15,516 nucleotides of DNA, from the NCBI RefSeq assembly GCF_040797585.1, contig NZ_JBFNEO010000051.1:1-15516 (forward strand), read 5' to 3'. The notes beneath the pieces were generated by a model. That model did no database searches. It was not told the origin of the DNA and saw only the letters and a program-made list of their open reading frames with translations. The stretch is from Clostridium_Z sp040797585 (GTDB taxonomy: Bacteria; Bacillota; Clostridia; Clostridiales; Clostridiaceae). A program made the position numbers and the translations under genes. Shown here in pieces: positions 1-7,359 of this stretch (the first letter of the stretch is position 1; each line of letters begins with the position of its first letter).

Positions 1-65
1 TTTTTTTAATTTTTAATTTTTTAGGAAGTTTGTATTTTCTTTTAATTTTCTATTGAAATTTTGTA

Positions 66-104
66 TATAATCATTTACAATATTTAAAATATATAAAATA
101 TTAT
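66..104 (+). promoter_or_regulatory. Possible promoter region of the symporter gene
   Basis: A perfect TATAAT lies at 66-71 but lacks a good -35 at the right distance. A second option is TTACAA (75-80), an 18-base gap, then TATTAT (99-104). The surroundings are so AT-rich that -10-like strings arise easily by chance. Either start would place the hairpin at 110-127 in or at the beginning of the symporter leader. Confidence 0.3.
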
Positions 105-109
105 TGCAT

Positions 110-136
110 AAGAGGATTTGTCCTCTTTATTTTTTA
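110..136 (+). terminator. Intrinsic terminator-like hairpin upstream of the symporter gene
   Basis: AAGAGGA (110-116) and TCCTCTT (121-127) form a perfect 7-bp stem with a 4-base loop, followed by TATTTTTT. It could end an operon lying to the left of the window. It could also attenuate the symporter gene, because promoter-like sequences lie upstream of it and only 46 bases separate it from the start codon. Confidence 0.5.
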
Positions 137-182
137 CCCATTAGTGTTCGTAGTGGACAAACATCTGTTTAGGAGGGAAATT

Positions 183-1349
183 ATGAAAAAACTTGGACTA
201 ATACACAAATTACTTATAGCATTAATTTTAGGTATTCTAATAGGCTTTGTAGCGCCTAGTTCTATTATTAGAATCCTTACAACTTTTAACTCCTTATTTG
301 GAAGTTTTCTAAACTTCTCTATTCCACTTATAATAATAGGATTTATTGTAGCTGGAATTGCTGATTTAGGCTCTTCAGCTGGAAAACTCCTTGGAATAAC
401 TACATTCCTATCTTATTTATCCAGTGTTATGGCAGGGTTACTAGCCTACATTGTATCTATTAATATATTTCCTATATTTATAGGTATGTCGTCAGCCGTA
501 TCTACAGGAAATCCTGAAGAAAAACTTTTAAAGCCATTATTAAATTTTACTCTAACTCCAATTATGGATATAACCTCTGCTCTTATAATTGCATTTTTAC
601 TTGGTCTTGGTATTGCTGCTGTAAAAGGCAAAACCTTATATAATGCATCTGTTGAATTTCAAAAAATCATGGAAAAGCTTATTGAAAATATAATAATTCC
701 CCTTTTACCTCTACACATAATGGGGATATTCTCTAACTTAACTTATAGTGGAGAAATTGTTAAGCTATTATCCTTATTCTGGAAAGTATTTTTGGTTATA
801 CTTTTATTGCACTTATCAATAATATTTATTCAGTTTTTAATTGCATCTATTATAGGCAAGAAAAACTTACCTAAGCTATTAAAAAATCAAGTTCCTGCTT
901 ATTTAGCTGCGGTTGGTACCCAATCTTCTACCGCTACTATACCTGTAAACTTAGAGGTAGCTGAGAAAAATGGAGTTTCTAAGGGTATAAGAGATTTTGT
1001 AATACCTTTATGTGCTACTATCCATCTATCTGGAAGTACTATATCAATAACTTCATTATCTATAGCTGTAATGCTTATGAACAATATGCCTTTTACCTTT
1101 AGTACAATATTAGGATTCATTGCAATGCTAGGGGTAACAATGGTAGCAGCTCCTGGAGTACCTGGTGGTGCTATAATGGCGGCCTTAGGTCTTCTTCAAT
1201 CTATACTAGGATTTAATGATGCTTTGCTTTCATTGATGATAGCTCTTTATGTAACTCAAGATAGTTTTGGAACAGCTTGTAATATATCTGGTGACAATGC
1301 CATATCTATTATTGTTGATTCTATAAATTCAAAACTTAAAAATAAATAA
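183..1349 (+). CDS. SLC1/DAACS-family cation:amino-acid symporter, SstT-like motifs
   Basis: This 388-residue polytopic membrane protein of the sodium:dicarboxylate/amino-acid symporter fold imports a small solute with cations. The start is the ATG at 183, six bases or so after AGGAGGG; an in-frame upstream start at 144 would put that ribosome site inside the gene. Visible family motifs are the serine-rich HP1 tip TQSSTATIP (246-254), the HP2-like APGVPGGA (323-330) and the TM8 motif DSFGTACNISGD (360-371). TM8 keeps the conserved Asp360, Thr364, Asn367 and Asp371, but the position of the glutamate/aspartate-binding Arg (GltPh Arg397) is Gly363. The TM7 NMDGT motif reads HLSGS (281-285). As I recall, the Ser/Thr carrier SstT also departs from the acidic-substrate pattern at both places, so a neutral substrate is my inference. 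It appears to be monocistronic, with a terminator after it. Confidence 0.85.
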   Translation: MKKLGLIHKLLIALILGILIGFVAPSSIIRILTTFNSLFGSFLNFSIPLIIIGFIVAGIADLGSSAGKLLGITTFLSYLSSVMAGLLAYIVSINIFPIFIGMSSAVSTGNPEEKLLKPLLNFTLTPIMDITSALIIAFLLGLGIAAVKGKTLYNASVEFQKIMEKLIENIIIPLLPLHIMGIFSNLTYSGEIVKLLSLFWKVFLVILLLHLSIIFIQFLIASIIGKKNLPKLLKNQVPAYLAAVGTQSSTATIPVNLEVAEKNGVSKGIRDFVIPLCATIHLSGSTISITSLSIAVMLMNNMPFTFSTILGFIAMLGVTMVAAPGVPGGAIMAALGLLQSILGFNDALLSLMIALYVTQDSFGTACNISGDNAISIIVDSINSKLKNK

Positions 1350-1360
1350 ATCTAATACAT

Positions 1361-1422
1361 CTCATATTCTAGATTAAATATGCCTATTTTATGGTATTAT
1401 ATATCTAGAATATGAGGTTTTT
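1361..1422 (+). terminator. Terminator after the symporter gene
   Basis: A perfect 14-bp stem, CTCATATTCTAGAT (1361-1374) with ATCTAGAATATGAG (1403-1416), encloses 28 bases that can pair further (AATATGCC against GGTATT). It is followed by GTTTTTT. It begins 11 bases after the stop codon and separates the symporter from the MATE gene. Confidence 0.65.
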
Positions 1423-1443
1423 TATTTTGAAAGGGGATTTTAT

Positions 1444-2799
1444 ATGAAACTCAATAAAGAAACAGTACGTGATGTACTTAAGCTTGCTCTTCCTGCAGTA
1501 GGAGAAATGATTCTTTATATGATGATATGGGTTTTTGATACCATGATGGTGGGATGGTATGGAGGAAACTTAGCAGTTAGTAGCGTTGGACTTAGTTCGG
1601 AAATAATGTATACCTTTTCTAACGTATTAATAGCCGTTGGAGTATCTATCGGGGTTACATCCCTAGTATCAAGAAGACTAGGATCAAAAGAAACTCACTT
1701 AGCTGAAGAATATGCAACCCTAGGCTTTTGTGTTACTGCAATTATAGCCTTTATATTATGTTTAACCACATTTACCTTTAGTTCAAGTATTCTAACCATA
1801 GCGAAAGCTAATGAACAAGTTGTATCTCTTGGTTCTCCATATATGAAAATAACATCCTTTGGTTTATTTTTTAGTATGCTGATGAACTCATTAAATGCTA
1901 CATTAAGGGGATCTGGAAATACAAGAATTCCTTTATATGCTTCTGCCTTAGTCAATGTTATAAATATATTTTTAGACTACGCTCTTATATTTGGTGAATT
2001 TGGTTTCCCTGAGCTTGGTGTTCAAGGAGCAGCTCTTGCTACTAGTATAGCTCAAATATCTGGATTCATATTTATACTATATTACACAATTAAAAAGGCT
2101 TCTATAAAGGTAAGACTTAAGTACATAGCTAACTTTAAAGGGCATATGCTCTCTGACTTATTAAAACTAAGTATCCCTTCTTCTCTTCAAGAAGGTTCTC
2201 TTAGTATAAGTAGACTTATTTGTAACTTCTTAATAATAGGGCTAGGTACAATTCCTTTTGCTGCTAATCAGATAACCACTACAATTGAATCCATAAGCTT
2301 TATGCCTGGATGGGGTGTAGCTATAGCTGCCACCACCCTGGTTGGTCATAAAATAGGAGAGAAAAACTACATAAAGGCTAAAGAATATGCATATACTTCA
2401 ATATTTATAGGGACATGCTTAATGCTTATTTGTTCCTTTATATTCTTAATAATGCCAAACCTATTGATAAGCTTATTTATAAGTAGCTCTGAAACGGAAG
2501 TTATAAGACTTGGAGCCTTATGTATAATGATTGCTGCTTTAGAACAACCATTTATGGCAGTATCTATGATAGCTGGTGGTGCATTAAAAGGAGCAGGTAA
2601 TACAAGAACTCCTTTTGTAGTATCCTTCTTATCAAGCTGGGTTATAAGACTACCTCTTATGATTTACTTTATATATTATCTAAAATTGTCTGTAACCTAC
2701 GTATGGATAATAACAGCTGTTCAATGGGCTTTTGATGGACTTGTTATATTTATATTCTTTAGGAAATTCTTCAATAAACTTGAGCTTAAAAGCGCTTAA
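1444..2799 (+). CDS. MATE-family multidrug/cation antiporter (NorM-like)
   Basis: This 451-residue integral membrane protein is of the usual MATE length (about 450, 12 TM helices). It would export drugs or metabolites in exchange for Na+ or H+. The internal duplication typical of MATE proteins is plain: LRGSGNTRIP near residue 154 in the N half and LKGAGNTRTP near residue 380 in the C half. The N-terminal segment DTMMVGWYGG matches the usual start of MATE TM1 and loop. The ATG start follows AAGGGG (1431-1436). The gene sits alone between the terminator at 1361-1422 and the inverted-repeat element at 2814-2920. I saw no operator next to it, and the substrate cannot be read from sequence. It is clearly different from the second MATE gene at 7586-8968, so the two are not a recent duplication. 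Confidence 0.9.
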   Translation: MKLNKETVRDVLKLALPAVGEMILYMMIWVFDTMMVGWYGGNLAVSSVGLSSEIMYTFSNVLIAVGVSIGVTSLVSRRLGSKETHLAEEYATLGFCVTAIIAFILCLTTFTFSSSILTIAKANEQVVSLGSPYMKITSFGLFFSMLMNSLNATLRGSGNTRIPLYASALVNVINIFLDYALIFGEFGFPELGVQGAALATSIAQISGFIFILYYTIKKASIKVRLKYIANFKGHMLSDLLKLSIPSSLQEGSLSISRLICNFLIIGLGTIPFAANQITTTIESISFMPGWGVAIAATTLVGHKIGEKNYIKAKEYAYTSIFIGTCLMLICSFIFLIMPNLLISLFISSSETEVIRLGALCIMIAALEQPFMAVSMIAGGALKGAGNTRTPFVVSFLSSWVIRLPLMIYFIYYLKLSVTYVWIITAVQWAFDGLVIFIFFRKFFNKLELKSA

Positions 2800-2813
2800 A
2801 CACTACAAAACTT

Positions 2814-2920
2814 AAAAAGGGACTGTCCCATTAAGAAATCTAACCGTAATATGTTGTCTTAGAATTTAAAAATCCAATACAATATATGGTAGTTTTTTCT
2901 TTGTGCGACAGTCCCTTTTT
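2814..2920. repeat. 107-bp imperfect inverted-repeat element; MITE-like, may act as two-way terminator
   Basis: The ends are AAAAAGGGACTGTC (2814-2827) and its perfect complement GACAGTCCCTTTTT (2907-2920). Extended inward, the ends match over 22 of 25 positions. Inside, TATGTTGT pairs with ACAATATA and outer ACC with GGT, so nearly the whole element can fold into one long hairpin on either strand. T-runs follow the hairpin in both directions, and it lies between two convergent genes, so it can terminate both. It has no open reading frame. Its size, terminal inverted repeats and TA-rich flanks resemble a non-autonomous mobile element. I recall similar GGGACTGTC-ended repeats in other clostridial genomes but cannot verify this here. 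Confidence 0.6.
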
Positions 2921-2927
2921 TAATACT

Positions 2928-3122
2928 TTATTTGAGGAAGCCAATAATGCCTCCTACCACTACTCCAAGACTTGCTCCTATTACCATACCTAGCTCTACA
3001 TTATTAAGTATGGCTCCTACAGCTATTCCTATTCCAGATCCAAAAGCTATTCCTAAACACACTTCTTTTGTATTATCCTTCTTAAAGTCTATATGCTTTT
3101 CCATATCCCTCGTAGGTTTCAC
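2928..3122 (-). CDS. Small glycine-zipper membrane protein, unknown function
   Basis: This 64-residue protein has a charged N-terminal third (residues 1-20), then two hydrophobic stretches full of small residues (about 22-40 and 45-63) with repeated GxxxG-type spacing. That is the glycine-zipper pattern of tightly packed TM helices. The start is probably GTG at 3122, because GGAGG lies six bases before it; the internal ATG at 3104 has AGGG too close. It lies 87 bases downstream of the ABC permease on the same strand, but a separate promoter fits in the gap. It could be a small membrane partner of the transporter or an unrelated stress protein. No function is claimed. Confidence 0.65.
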   Translation of the reverse strand: MKPTRDMEKHIDFKKDNTKEVCLGIAFGSGIGIAVGAILNNVELGMVIGASLGVVVGGIIGFLK

Positions 3123-3146
3123 CTACTTCCTCCCCCCTCAATACCT

Positions 3147-3175
3147 TATATAGATTAGACGGTTTAAAACCGCAA
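3147..3175 (-). promoter_or_regulatory. Candidate promoter with palindrome for the glycine-zipper gene
   Basis: On the minus strand TTGCGG (3170-3175), a 17-base spacer and TATATA (3147-3152) stand about 25-30 bases before the ribosome site. The -35 match is weak (3 of 6). The 13-base palindrome CGGTTTAAAACCG (3160-3172) overlaps the -35 and spacer, where a repressor could act. It is not followed by a T-run, so it is not a terminator of the permease gene. Confidence 0.4.
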
Positions 3176-3209
3176 ATAGTTTCCTAATAGGACTTAATTT
3201 AAGATTTAT

Positions 3210-4874
3210 TTAAGAAATGTCATCAAAATATTTCATTGCCTTCTTGTCTATAAAATAAAGCATTCCTAAGATTATAACTCCAAACTCAATAAATAGTATA
3301 ACCGCACTCAAAACAAATTCTAAATCTAGTTTAATTAATAAATATCCTCCTATTCCTGCTATAGCAACACATATCATAAGAGCTATAAAGGATCTAAAAT
3401 TCTGCTTTACAGCCATTTGCTCATTGTCCCACTTAAGCTTAGGCTTTGTTAAATCCACCATTATACATATTAGATTACAAGCTAAGTTTGCCATAATTCC
3501 TATAATAATAAAACTTATAATAAGCTTTATTGGTGCACCAAGAACTATTAAAAATATAGCTAAGAAAACTATATTTATAGCAGATAAAATACTTCCTGAT
3601 AGAGCCTTTGCTAATAACTGTTTCTTATAGCTTACAGGTATATACTTCATAAAGAAAGCATTACTTCCTTCTCTAGATATTGCAGTAGCAGCTATTGCAT
3701 TTGTTGATGATATGAAGAATATTACATTCACTATTACTATAAGAATTATAGATATTACTCCATTAGTCATTATGTTGTGAGAATACTCTATAATTGTATT
3801 AAATGATTGCCCTTGGGTTATAAAGGGAATTAATAAAAATATAGGCCACAAGAAATTTGTAATCACACAGTTTACCAAATAAGTTGGTGTCCTAAAAAGC
3901 ATCTTAAGTTCCTTTGAAACATAGCTAATTAGTATAGAAGTTTCTCTTGTTGACTTACTAAACTCCTCACTAGTTAACTTCTTTCTTCTTGAAGCTACTT
4001 CTGAACCCCCAAGTACACCCTTAAAATAAAGTGAATTTGCTATAAATATAAACAACCCTATTGATAAAGCCGTTATCATTAAGAATATGCCCACATTTAT
4101 TAATCCTGTAGCTGTTCCACTATTTATTAAAGCTGTAGAGGCAATTTCAACTGTTGGAAATGCCTTAGTCATTATAGATATTAAGGAATTATTTCCTTCC
4201 ATTAAGGTTTGTACTAAATAATTAGGATCACTTGCTACCTCAGGTCCCATACTATTTATTGCTATATTTATAAATACTCCACTAAATACAGCTAATATTC
4301 CACCGATTACTCTAAGCTTTTCCTTATGCTTTCCTAGGTTTGTAAAACTCATTATTATCATATTAATTAAGGCAGCTGCTACTAAAGGAAGAATTGGTAA
4401 AAATATAAATATTATTAATGAAAATATCCAATATATAATACCTTCACCTGACTTAACTCCATATACTATAATTGGTATCACCATAACTACAAATTCTGTT
4501 AAATACTCATATATAAGAACTGTTACAAACTTTCCTAAAGTTATTTCATAGGGCTTTAAAGGTAAAGGAAGTAAAAACTCTATATCCTTTGAAAAATAAA
4601 AAGTTCCCATTACATATATTATTCCAAATACAAATATAACAACAGAAGACATAAGTAATATAATGCCTAATATTAACCCTTCTTGTCCTATAGCACTTAA
4701 CTGCTCATAAAGAATCCCTACCATATTTCCAAAGGGAAGTCCAAGAGCTAAAATAAGAATTACAACTAAGAATATCATTGAAATCATGGGACTTAGTTTT
4801 CTCTTTTTACCATCCTTTGAAGAATTATTACTTGTTTTTAAAAATATCTTTGTTAATGTCCACACTCTACTCAT
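3210..4874 (-). CDS. ABC transporter permease (ABC-2-type exporter, large subunit)
   Basis: This 554-residue protein begins with a basic cytosolic segment (1-28) followed by many TM stretches: about 29-52, 65-95, 120-140, 150-175 and several more, ending in a pair near 490-540. The segment DIEFLLPLPLKPYEITLGK after the second TM is typical of large ABC-2-like permeases that pair with a separate ATPase. The start ATG overlaps the ATPase gene by 8 bases (ATGAGTAG), so the two are translationally coupled and form one exporter. The substrate is unknown; relatives include the Ecs and YthPQ-type exporters. I saw no clear terminator after the stop, so transcription may run on into the glycine-zipper gene. 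Confidence 0.85.
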   Translation of the reverse strand: MSRVWTLTKIFLKTSNNSSKDGKKRKLSPMISMIFLVVILILALGLPFGNMVGILYEQLSAIGQEGLILGIILLMSSVVIFVFGIIYVMGTFYFSKDIEFLLPLPLKPYEITLGKFVTVLIYEYLTEFVVMVIPIIVYGVKSGEGIIYWIFSLIIFIFLPILPLVAAALINMIIMSFTNLGKHKEKLRVIGGILAVFSGVFINIAINSMGPEVASDPNYLVQTLMEGNNSLISIMTKAFPTVEIASTALINSGTATGLINVGIFLMITALSIGLFIFIANSLYFKGVLGGSEVASRRKKLTSEEFSKSTRETSILISYVSKELKMLFRTPTYLVNCVITNFLWPIFLLIPFITQGQSFNTIIEYSHNIMTNGVISIILIVIVNVIFFISSTNAIAATAISREGSNAFFMKYIPVSYKKQLLAKALSGSILSAINIVFLAIFLIVLGAPIKLIISFIIIGIMANLACNLICIMVDLTKPKLKWDNEQMAVKQNFRSFIALMICVAIAGIGGYLLIKLDLEFVLSAVILFIEFGVIILGMLYFIDKKAMKYFDDIS

Positions 4875-5592
4875 GACTAGTCATCTCCAAGAACATATTT
4901 TCTAAGGAACTATTTTCCTTGAAGTGCTCCTTCATTTCCTCTAAGGTTCCACAGAATAATATCTTACCTTTATTTATTATGGCTATTCTATCACAAATTT
5001 TTTCAGCAACTTCTAAAACGTGAGTTGAGAAAAACACAGTGTTTCCTCTATCAGCATGTTCTCTCATCATCTCTTTTAATACATAAGATGACTTAGGATC
5101 AAGTCCTGTTAAAGGCTCATCTAATATCCAAACTGAAGGATTGTGTATTAAAGCTCCTATTAAAACTATCTTTTGTCTCATACCATGAGAATAACTTTGA
5201 ATCCTGTCTCCCAATGCATTTGCCATTTCCAGTTTTTCTGAAAAATAATTTATTCTTTCCTGTCTATCCTTAGATGGTACTTCATATATATCTGCCATAA
5301 AGTTTAGATATTCCATACCAGTAAGTCTTAAAAACATATCTGGACTGTCTGGAACATATCCAAATTGCTTCTTGCTCTCAAAAGGTTTTTCTATGGTGTC
5401 TATTCCATTAATGCTAATGGTTCCTTTATCCTGTTTTGTTATCCCTGTTATCATCTTTAGTGTTGTAGTTTTACCCGCACCATTATGACCAAGGAATCCA
5501 AATATTTCTCCATCCTTAATATCTAAAGTAATATCATCTACAGCTTTATTAGTTCCATTATAAACCTTTGTTAATCCATTTAATTCTATCAT
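4867..5592 (-). CDS. ABC transporter ATP-binding protein
   Basis: This 241-residue ATPase powers the permease encoded right behind it. Motifs appear in order: Walker A GHNGAGKT (35-42), a Q-loop region reading GYVPDSPD (78-85) with Asp where Gln is common, signature YSHGMRQK (134-141, the degenerate LSGGQ form usual in this exporter group), Walker B VWILDEP (154-160) with catalytic Glu159, D-loop (GLDP, 163-166) and H-loop His191. The start ATG at 5592 has AGGAGG eight bases upstream. The last 8 bases overlap the permease start. The C-terminal tail (about 205-241) is short, with no extra regulatory domain. The transported molecule cannot be predicted. Confidence 0.93.
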   Translation of the reverse strand: MIELNGLTKVYNGTNKAVDDITLDIKDGEIFGFLGHNGAGKTTTLKMITGITKQDKGTISINGIDTIEKPFESKKQFGYVPDSPDMFLRLTGMEYLNFMADIYEVPSKDRQERINYFSEKLEMANALGDRIQSYSHGMRQKIVLIGALIHNPSVWILDEPLTGLDPKSSYVLKEMMREHADRGNTVFFSTHVLEVAEKICDRIAIINKGKILFCGTLEEMKEHFKENSSLENMFLEMTSHE

Positions 5593-5621
5593 TGTATTTT
5601 CCTCCTAAACTCCTTATATAT

Positions 5622-5650
5622 ACAATATTACCACTATAATCTTAAGTAAA
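5622..5650 (-). promoter_or_regulatory. Candidate promoter of the ABC exporter operon
   Basis: On the minus strand TTTACT (5645-5650), a 17-base spacer and TATTGT (5622-5627) lie about 15 bases before the AGGAGG site. Both hexamers are only moderate matches in AT-rich DNA, and TATATA at 5615-5620 is an alternative -10. The rest of 5651-5778, down to the end of spmB, shows no gene and no GC-rich hairpin. Confidence 0.35.
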
Positions 5651-5778
5651 CATTAATTCTTTCTTAAAATTTTAGAAAAAATTTAATATTTATTACGTAT
5701 TACCCTTGAAGATATTATACGTTATTTAAAAACCTTTTTCAATATATTTTTTATTATTTAAGAGGATATTTATTATTC

Positions 5779-6312
5779 TTATTTGAACCATATATTTACT
5801 ATAGTTACTGTCACTAGTATTGCAACTATATCTGCGGTTATAGCCGCCCATAGTGTATGCCTTATCTTTTTTATTCCTATGGATCCATAGTAAACAGTAA
5901 GAGTATAAAATATGGTTTCTGTAGATCCCATTATTATTGAAGCTATAAGCCCTATGTGGGTGTCTACCCCGTAAGTTTTTATAGTTTCTGTGAATATTCC
6001 AATAGCTCCACTTCCAGATAAAGGCTTTACTAATATAAGTGGAATAATTTCTCCTGGTATCCCAACTAATGATACTATTGGTTTTATTATTAATATTAAA
6101 TAATCGAGAAGTGAAGACTCTCTAAATATCTTTATAGCTATTAATATAGCAAGTAAATAGGGAAGAATTCTAATACATATATTTATTCCATCCTTAGCCC
6201 CCTCTACAAAAGCTTCATATACCTTAACTTTTTTAACTATTCCGTACAGAACAATTATAAGCATAATTATTGGTATTATAGATGCCATTGAATATTTTAA
6301 TATGTTAACCAT
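5779..6312 (-). CDS. spmB: Spore maturation protein SpmB
   Basis: This 177-residue membrane protein of the nucleoside-recognition (Gate) fold is paired with SpmA. In Bacillus and C. perfringens, SpmA and SpmB are needed for proper spore-core dehydration and heat resistance. Family traits seen are a hydrophobic N-terminus, IRILPYLLAILIAIK (about residues 47-61), the conserved LVKPLSGSGAIG (about 93-104) and the segment GLIASIIMGSTETIFYT (about 121-137). The start is the ATG at 6312 with GGAGGG seven bases upstream; a TTG at 6327 would swallow that ribosome site. It lies 70 bases downstream of spmA on the same strand, so the pair is probably one operon. No terminator is evident after the stop. 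Confidence 0.93.
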   Translation of the reverse strand: MVNILKYSMASIIPIIMLIIVLYGIVKKVKVYEAFVEGAKDGINICIRILPYLLAILIAIKIFRESSLLDYLILIIKPIVSLVGIPGEIIPLILVKPLSGSGAIGIFTETIKTYGVDTHIGLIASIIMGSTETIFYTLTVYYGSIGIKKIRHTLWAAITADIVAILVTVTIVNIWFK

Positions 6313-6382
6313 TAATACTCCCTCCAATTAGGTATGTTCAATAAATAAATTAATATGTGAATATTTATCTTGTAAAATCCCC

Positions 6383-6958
6383 TTAAAAATATCTCTGAAG
6401 AACCTTACATACTATTACTCCTATAATAGCTGCACATCCTGTTGCAATTATTGCTGGTATTATAATAATTCCTGGATTTTGAGATCCTGATGCTGCTCTT
6501 ATGGATATTACTGTAGATGGAATGAACTGTATGCAAGCTGCATTTAATACTAGGAATAAAGCCATATCATCACTGGCTACATCTCTTCCCCCATTTAATC
6601 TATCCATTTCTTCCATGGCTTTTATACCAAAAGGAGTGGCAGCATTAGATAACCCCATCATATTAGCCGTAAGATTCATAACTATTGCTCCTAAAGCTTT
6701 TGAATCCCTAGAAGCACCTTTAAACAAGACCTTTAATAAAGGTCTTAGTACCTTTGCTATCTTATCTATTAATCCACTTTTTTCTGCAATTTTCATAACA
6801 CCACACCACATACACATAAGCCCCATAATCCCTATAACTAGTTGAACTGTATCTCCCGCTGCATTTACTATTCCTTGAGATATGATATCTCCCCTTCCAG
6901 TGGCTATTCCTACTAAAACCCCAAGAAAAATCATGAAAAACCATATGTAGTTTATCAA
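6383..6958 (-). CDS. spmA: Spore maturation protein SpmA
   Basis: This 191-residue integral membrane protein with the Gate/nucleoside-recognition domain is the partner of SpmB in spore-core dehydration. Hallmarks seen are VIGIMGLMCMWCGVMKIAEKSG (about residues 41-62), MNLTANMMGLSNAATPFGIK (94-113) and the loop PSTVISIRAASGSQNP (147-162). The start appears to be TTG at 6958, because GGAGGAGG lies about six bases before it; the next in-frame ATG eight codons later has no ribosome site. The gene is transcribed divergently from the small Cys-rich gene at 7099. A sporulation promoter would be expected; see the inverted repeat at 6973-6998. Confidence 0.93.
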   Translation of the reverse strand: MINYIWFFMIFLGVLVGIATGRGDIISQGIVNAAGDTVQLVIGIMGLMCMWCGVMKIAEKSGLIDKIAKVLRPLLKVLFKGASRDSKALGAIVMNLTANMMGLSNAATPFGIKAMEEMDRLNGGRDVASDDMALFLVLNAACIQFIPSTVISIRAASGSQNPGIIIIPAIIATGCAAIIGVIVCKVLQRYF

Positions 6959-6972
6959 AATAAACCTCCTCC

Positions 6973-6998
6973 TTTCATATTCTATTAATCATATGAAA
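6973..6998 (-). promoter_or_regulatory. Inverted repeat in the spmA leader, with weak sigma-E-like -10
   Basis: TTTCATAT (6973-6980) and ATATGAAA (6991-6998) are a perfect 8-bp inverted repeat with a 10-base spacer, ending beside the spmA ribosome site. On the minus strand CATATGAT (6988-6995) matches 6 of 8 bases of the sigma-E -10 as I recall it (CATACAAT form), but no good -35 is seen. Either an operator, an mRNA hairpin or chance is possible. Confidence 0.3.
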
Positions 6999-7098
6999 AT
7001 AGAAGAGAATTTAAGACTTATTTTTCCTATTTAGTTGCATAAATTTTTTGTAAATGTTACTATTTATATTAGAAAACTCTAAGAGAGGTATATGAACC

Positions 7099-7344
7099 AT
7101 GGTAAAGGATATAATGAGATATATAGAAAGTGAATTCATAATAATAAACAATACTCCCTGTGAACTTTGCGGTGGATATTATTTAACAGATGATACGAAA
7201 ATAGGACTTAAGGATGGAATGGCATTTAATATCTGTGAATGTTTTTGTGAGAATTGTGGTCATGAAAAACAGTTTTATTTTTCCGCTCCATTTATAATAG
7301 ATAGAACATTAAAAGATAAAAAACTTAGGTCTAAATTTAATTAG
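7099..7344 (+). CDS. Small Cys-rich (putative zinc-ribbon) protein, unknown function
   Basis: I do not recognise this 81-residue protein. It has Cys21-x2-Cys24 followed by GGYY, then about 25 residues later the cluster ICECFCENCGHEK with Cys46, Cys48, Cys50, Cys53 and His55. Two CxxC knuckles about 25 residues apart suggest a zinc ribbon; the additional Cys46 and Cys48 are unusual. The C-terminus is basic (RTLKDKKLRSK). No signal peptide or TM segment is seen. GAGAGG lies 10 bases before the ATG at 7099; an ATG at 7114 with AAAGGA nearby is an alternative giving 76 residues. A possible promoter is TTGCAT (7035-7040), 17 bases, TACTAT (7058-7063). It is followed after 15 bases by a second small gene, so the two form a likely operon. 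Confidence 0.7.
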   Translation: MVKDIMRYIESEFIIINNTPCELCGGYYLTDDTKIGLKDGMAFNICECFCENCGHEKQFYFSAPFIIDRTLKDKKLRSKFN

Positions 7345-7359
7345 AAGGAGATACTACAA

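Noticed and set aside
899..1120. A 73-codon frame on the minus strand inside the symporter gene.
   Set aside because: It runs opposite the conserved HP1-TM7 region, has no ribosome site, and its composition is explained by the sense gene.
2787..2800. TAAAAGCGCTTAAA resembles a CcpA cre site (11 of 14 against TGAAAGCGCTTTCA).
   Set aside because: It lies across the last codons of the first MATE gene, just before a terminator-like element and with no promoter to control. The palindrome follows from the codons for Lys-Ser-Ala and the stop.
2932..3153. A 73-codon plus-strand frame opposite the glycine-zipper gene.
   Set aside because: The minus-strand frame has a strong ribosome site and a coherent two-helix pattern; the plus frame is Pro/Ser-rich by complement and lacks a ribosome site.
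5692..5727. Short inverted repeat ACGTAT / ATACGT between spmB and the ABC operon, considered as the spmB terminator.
   Set aside because: A 6-bp arm of low stability with a long loop and no T-run; chance is the simpler reading.
6501..6845. A 114-codon open frame on the plus strand opposite spmA.
   Set aside because: It is the antisense shadow of a clearly conserved spmA, without a ribosome site or recognisable domain.
7032..7039. TAGTTGCA, the arm of the MarR operators at 9431-9483, also occurs upstream of the Cys-ribbon gene.
   Set aside because: It is a single unpaired 8-mer, and at this base composition about 0.5 chance copies are expected in the window on both strands. No second arm is present.
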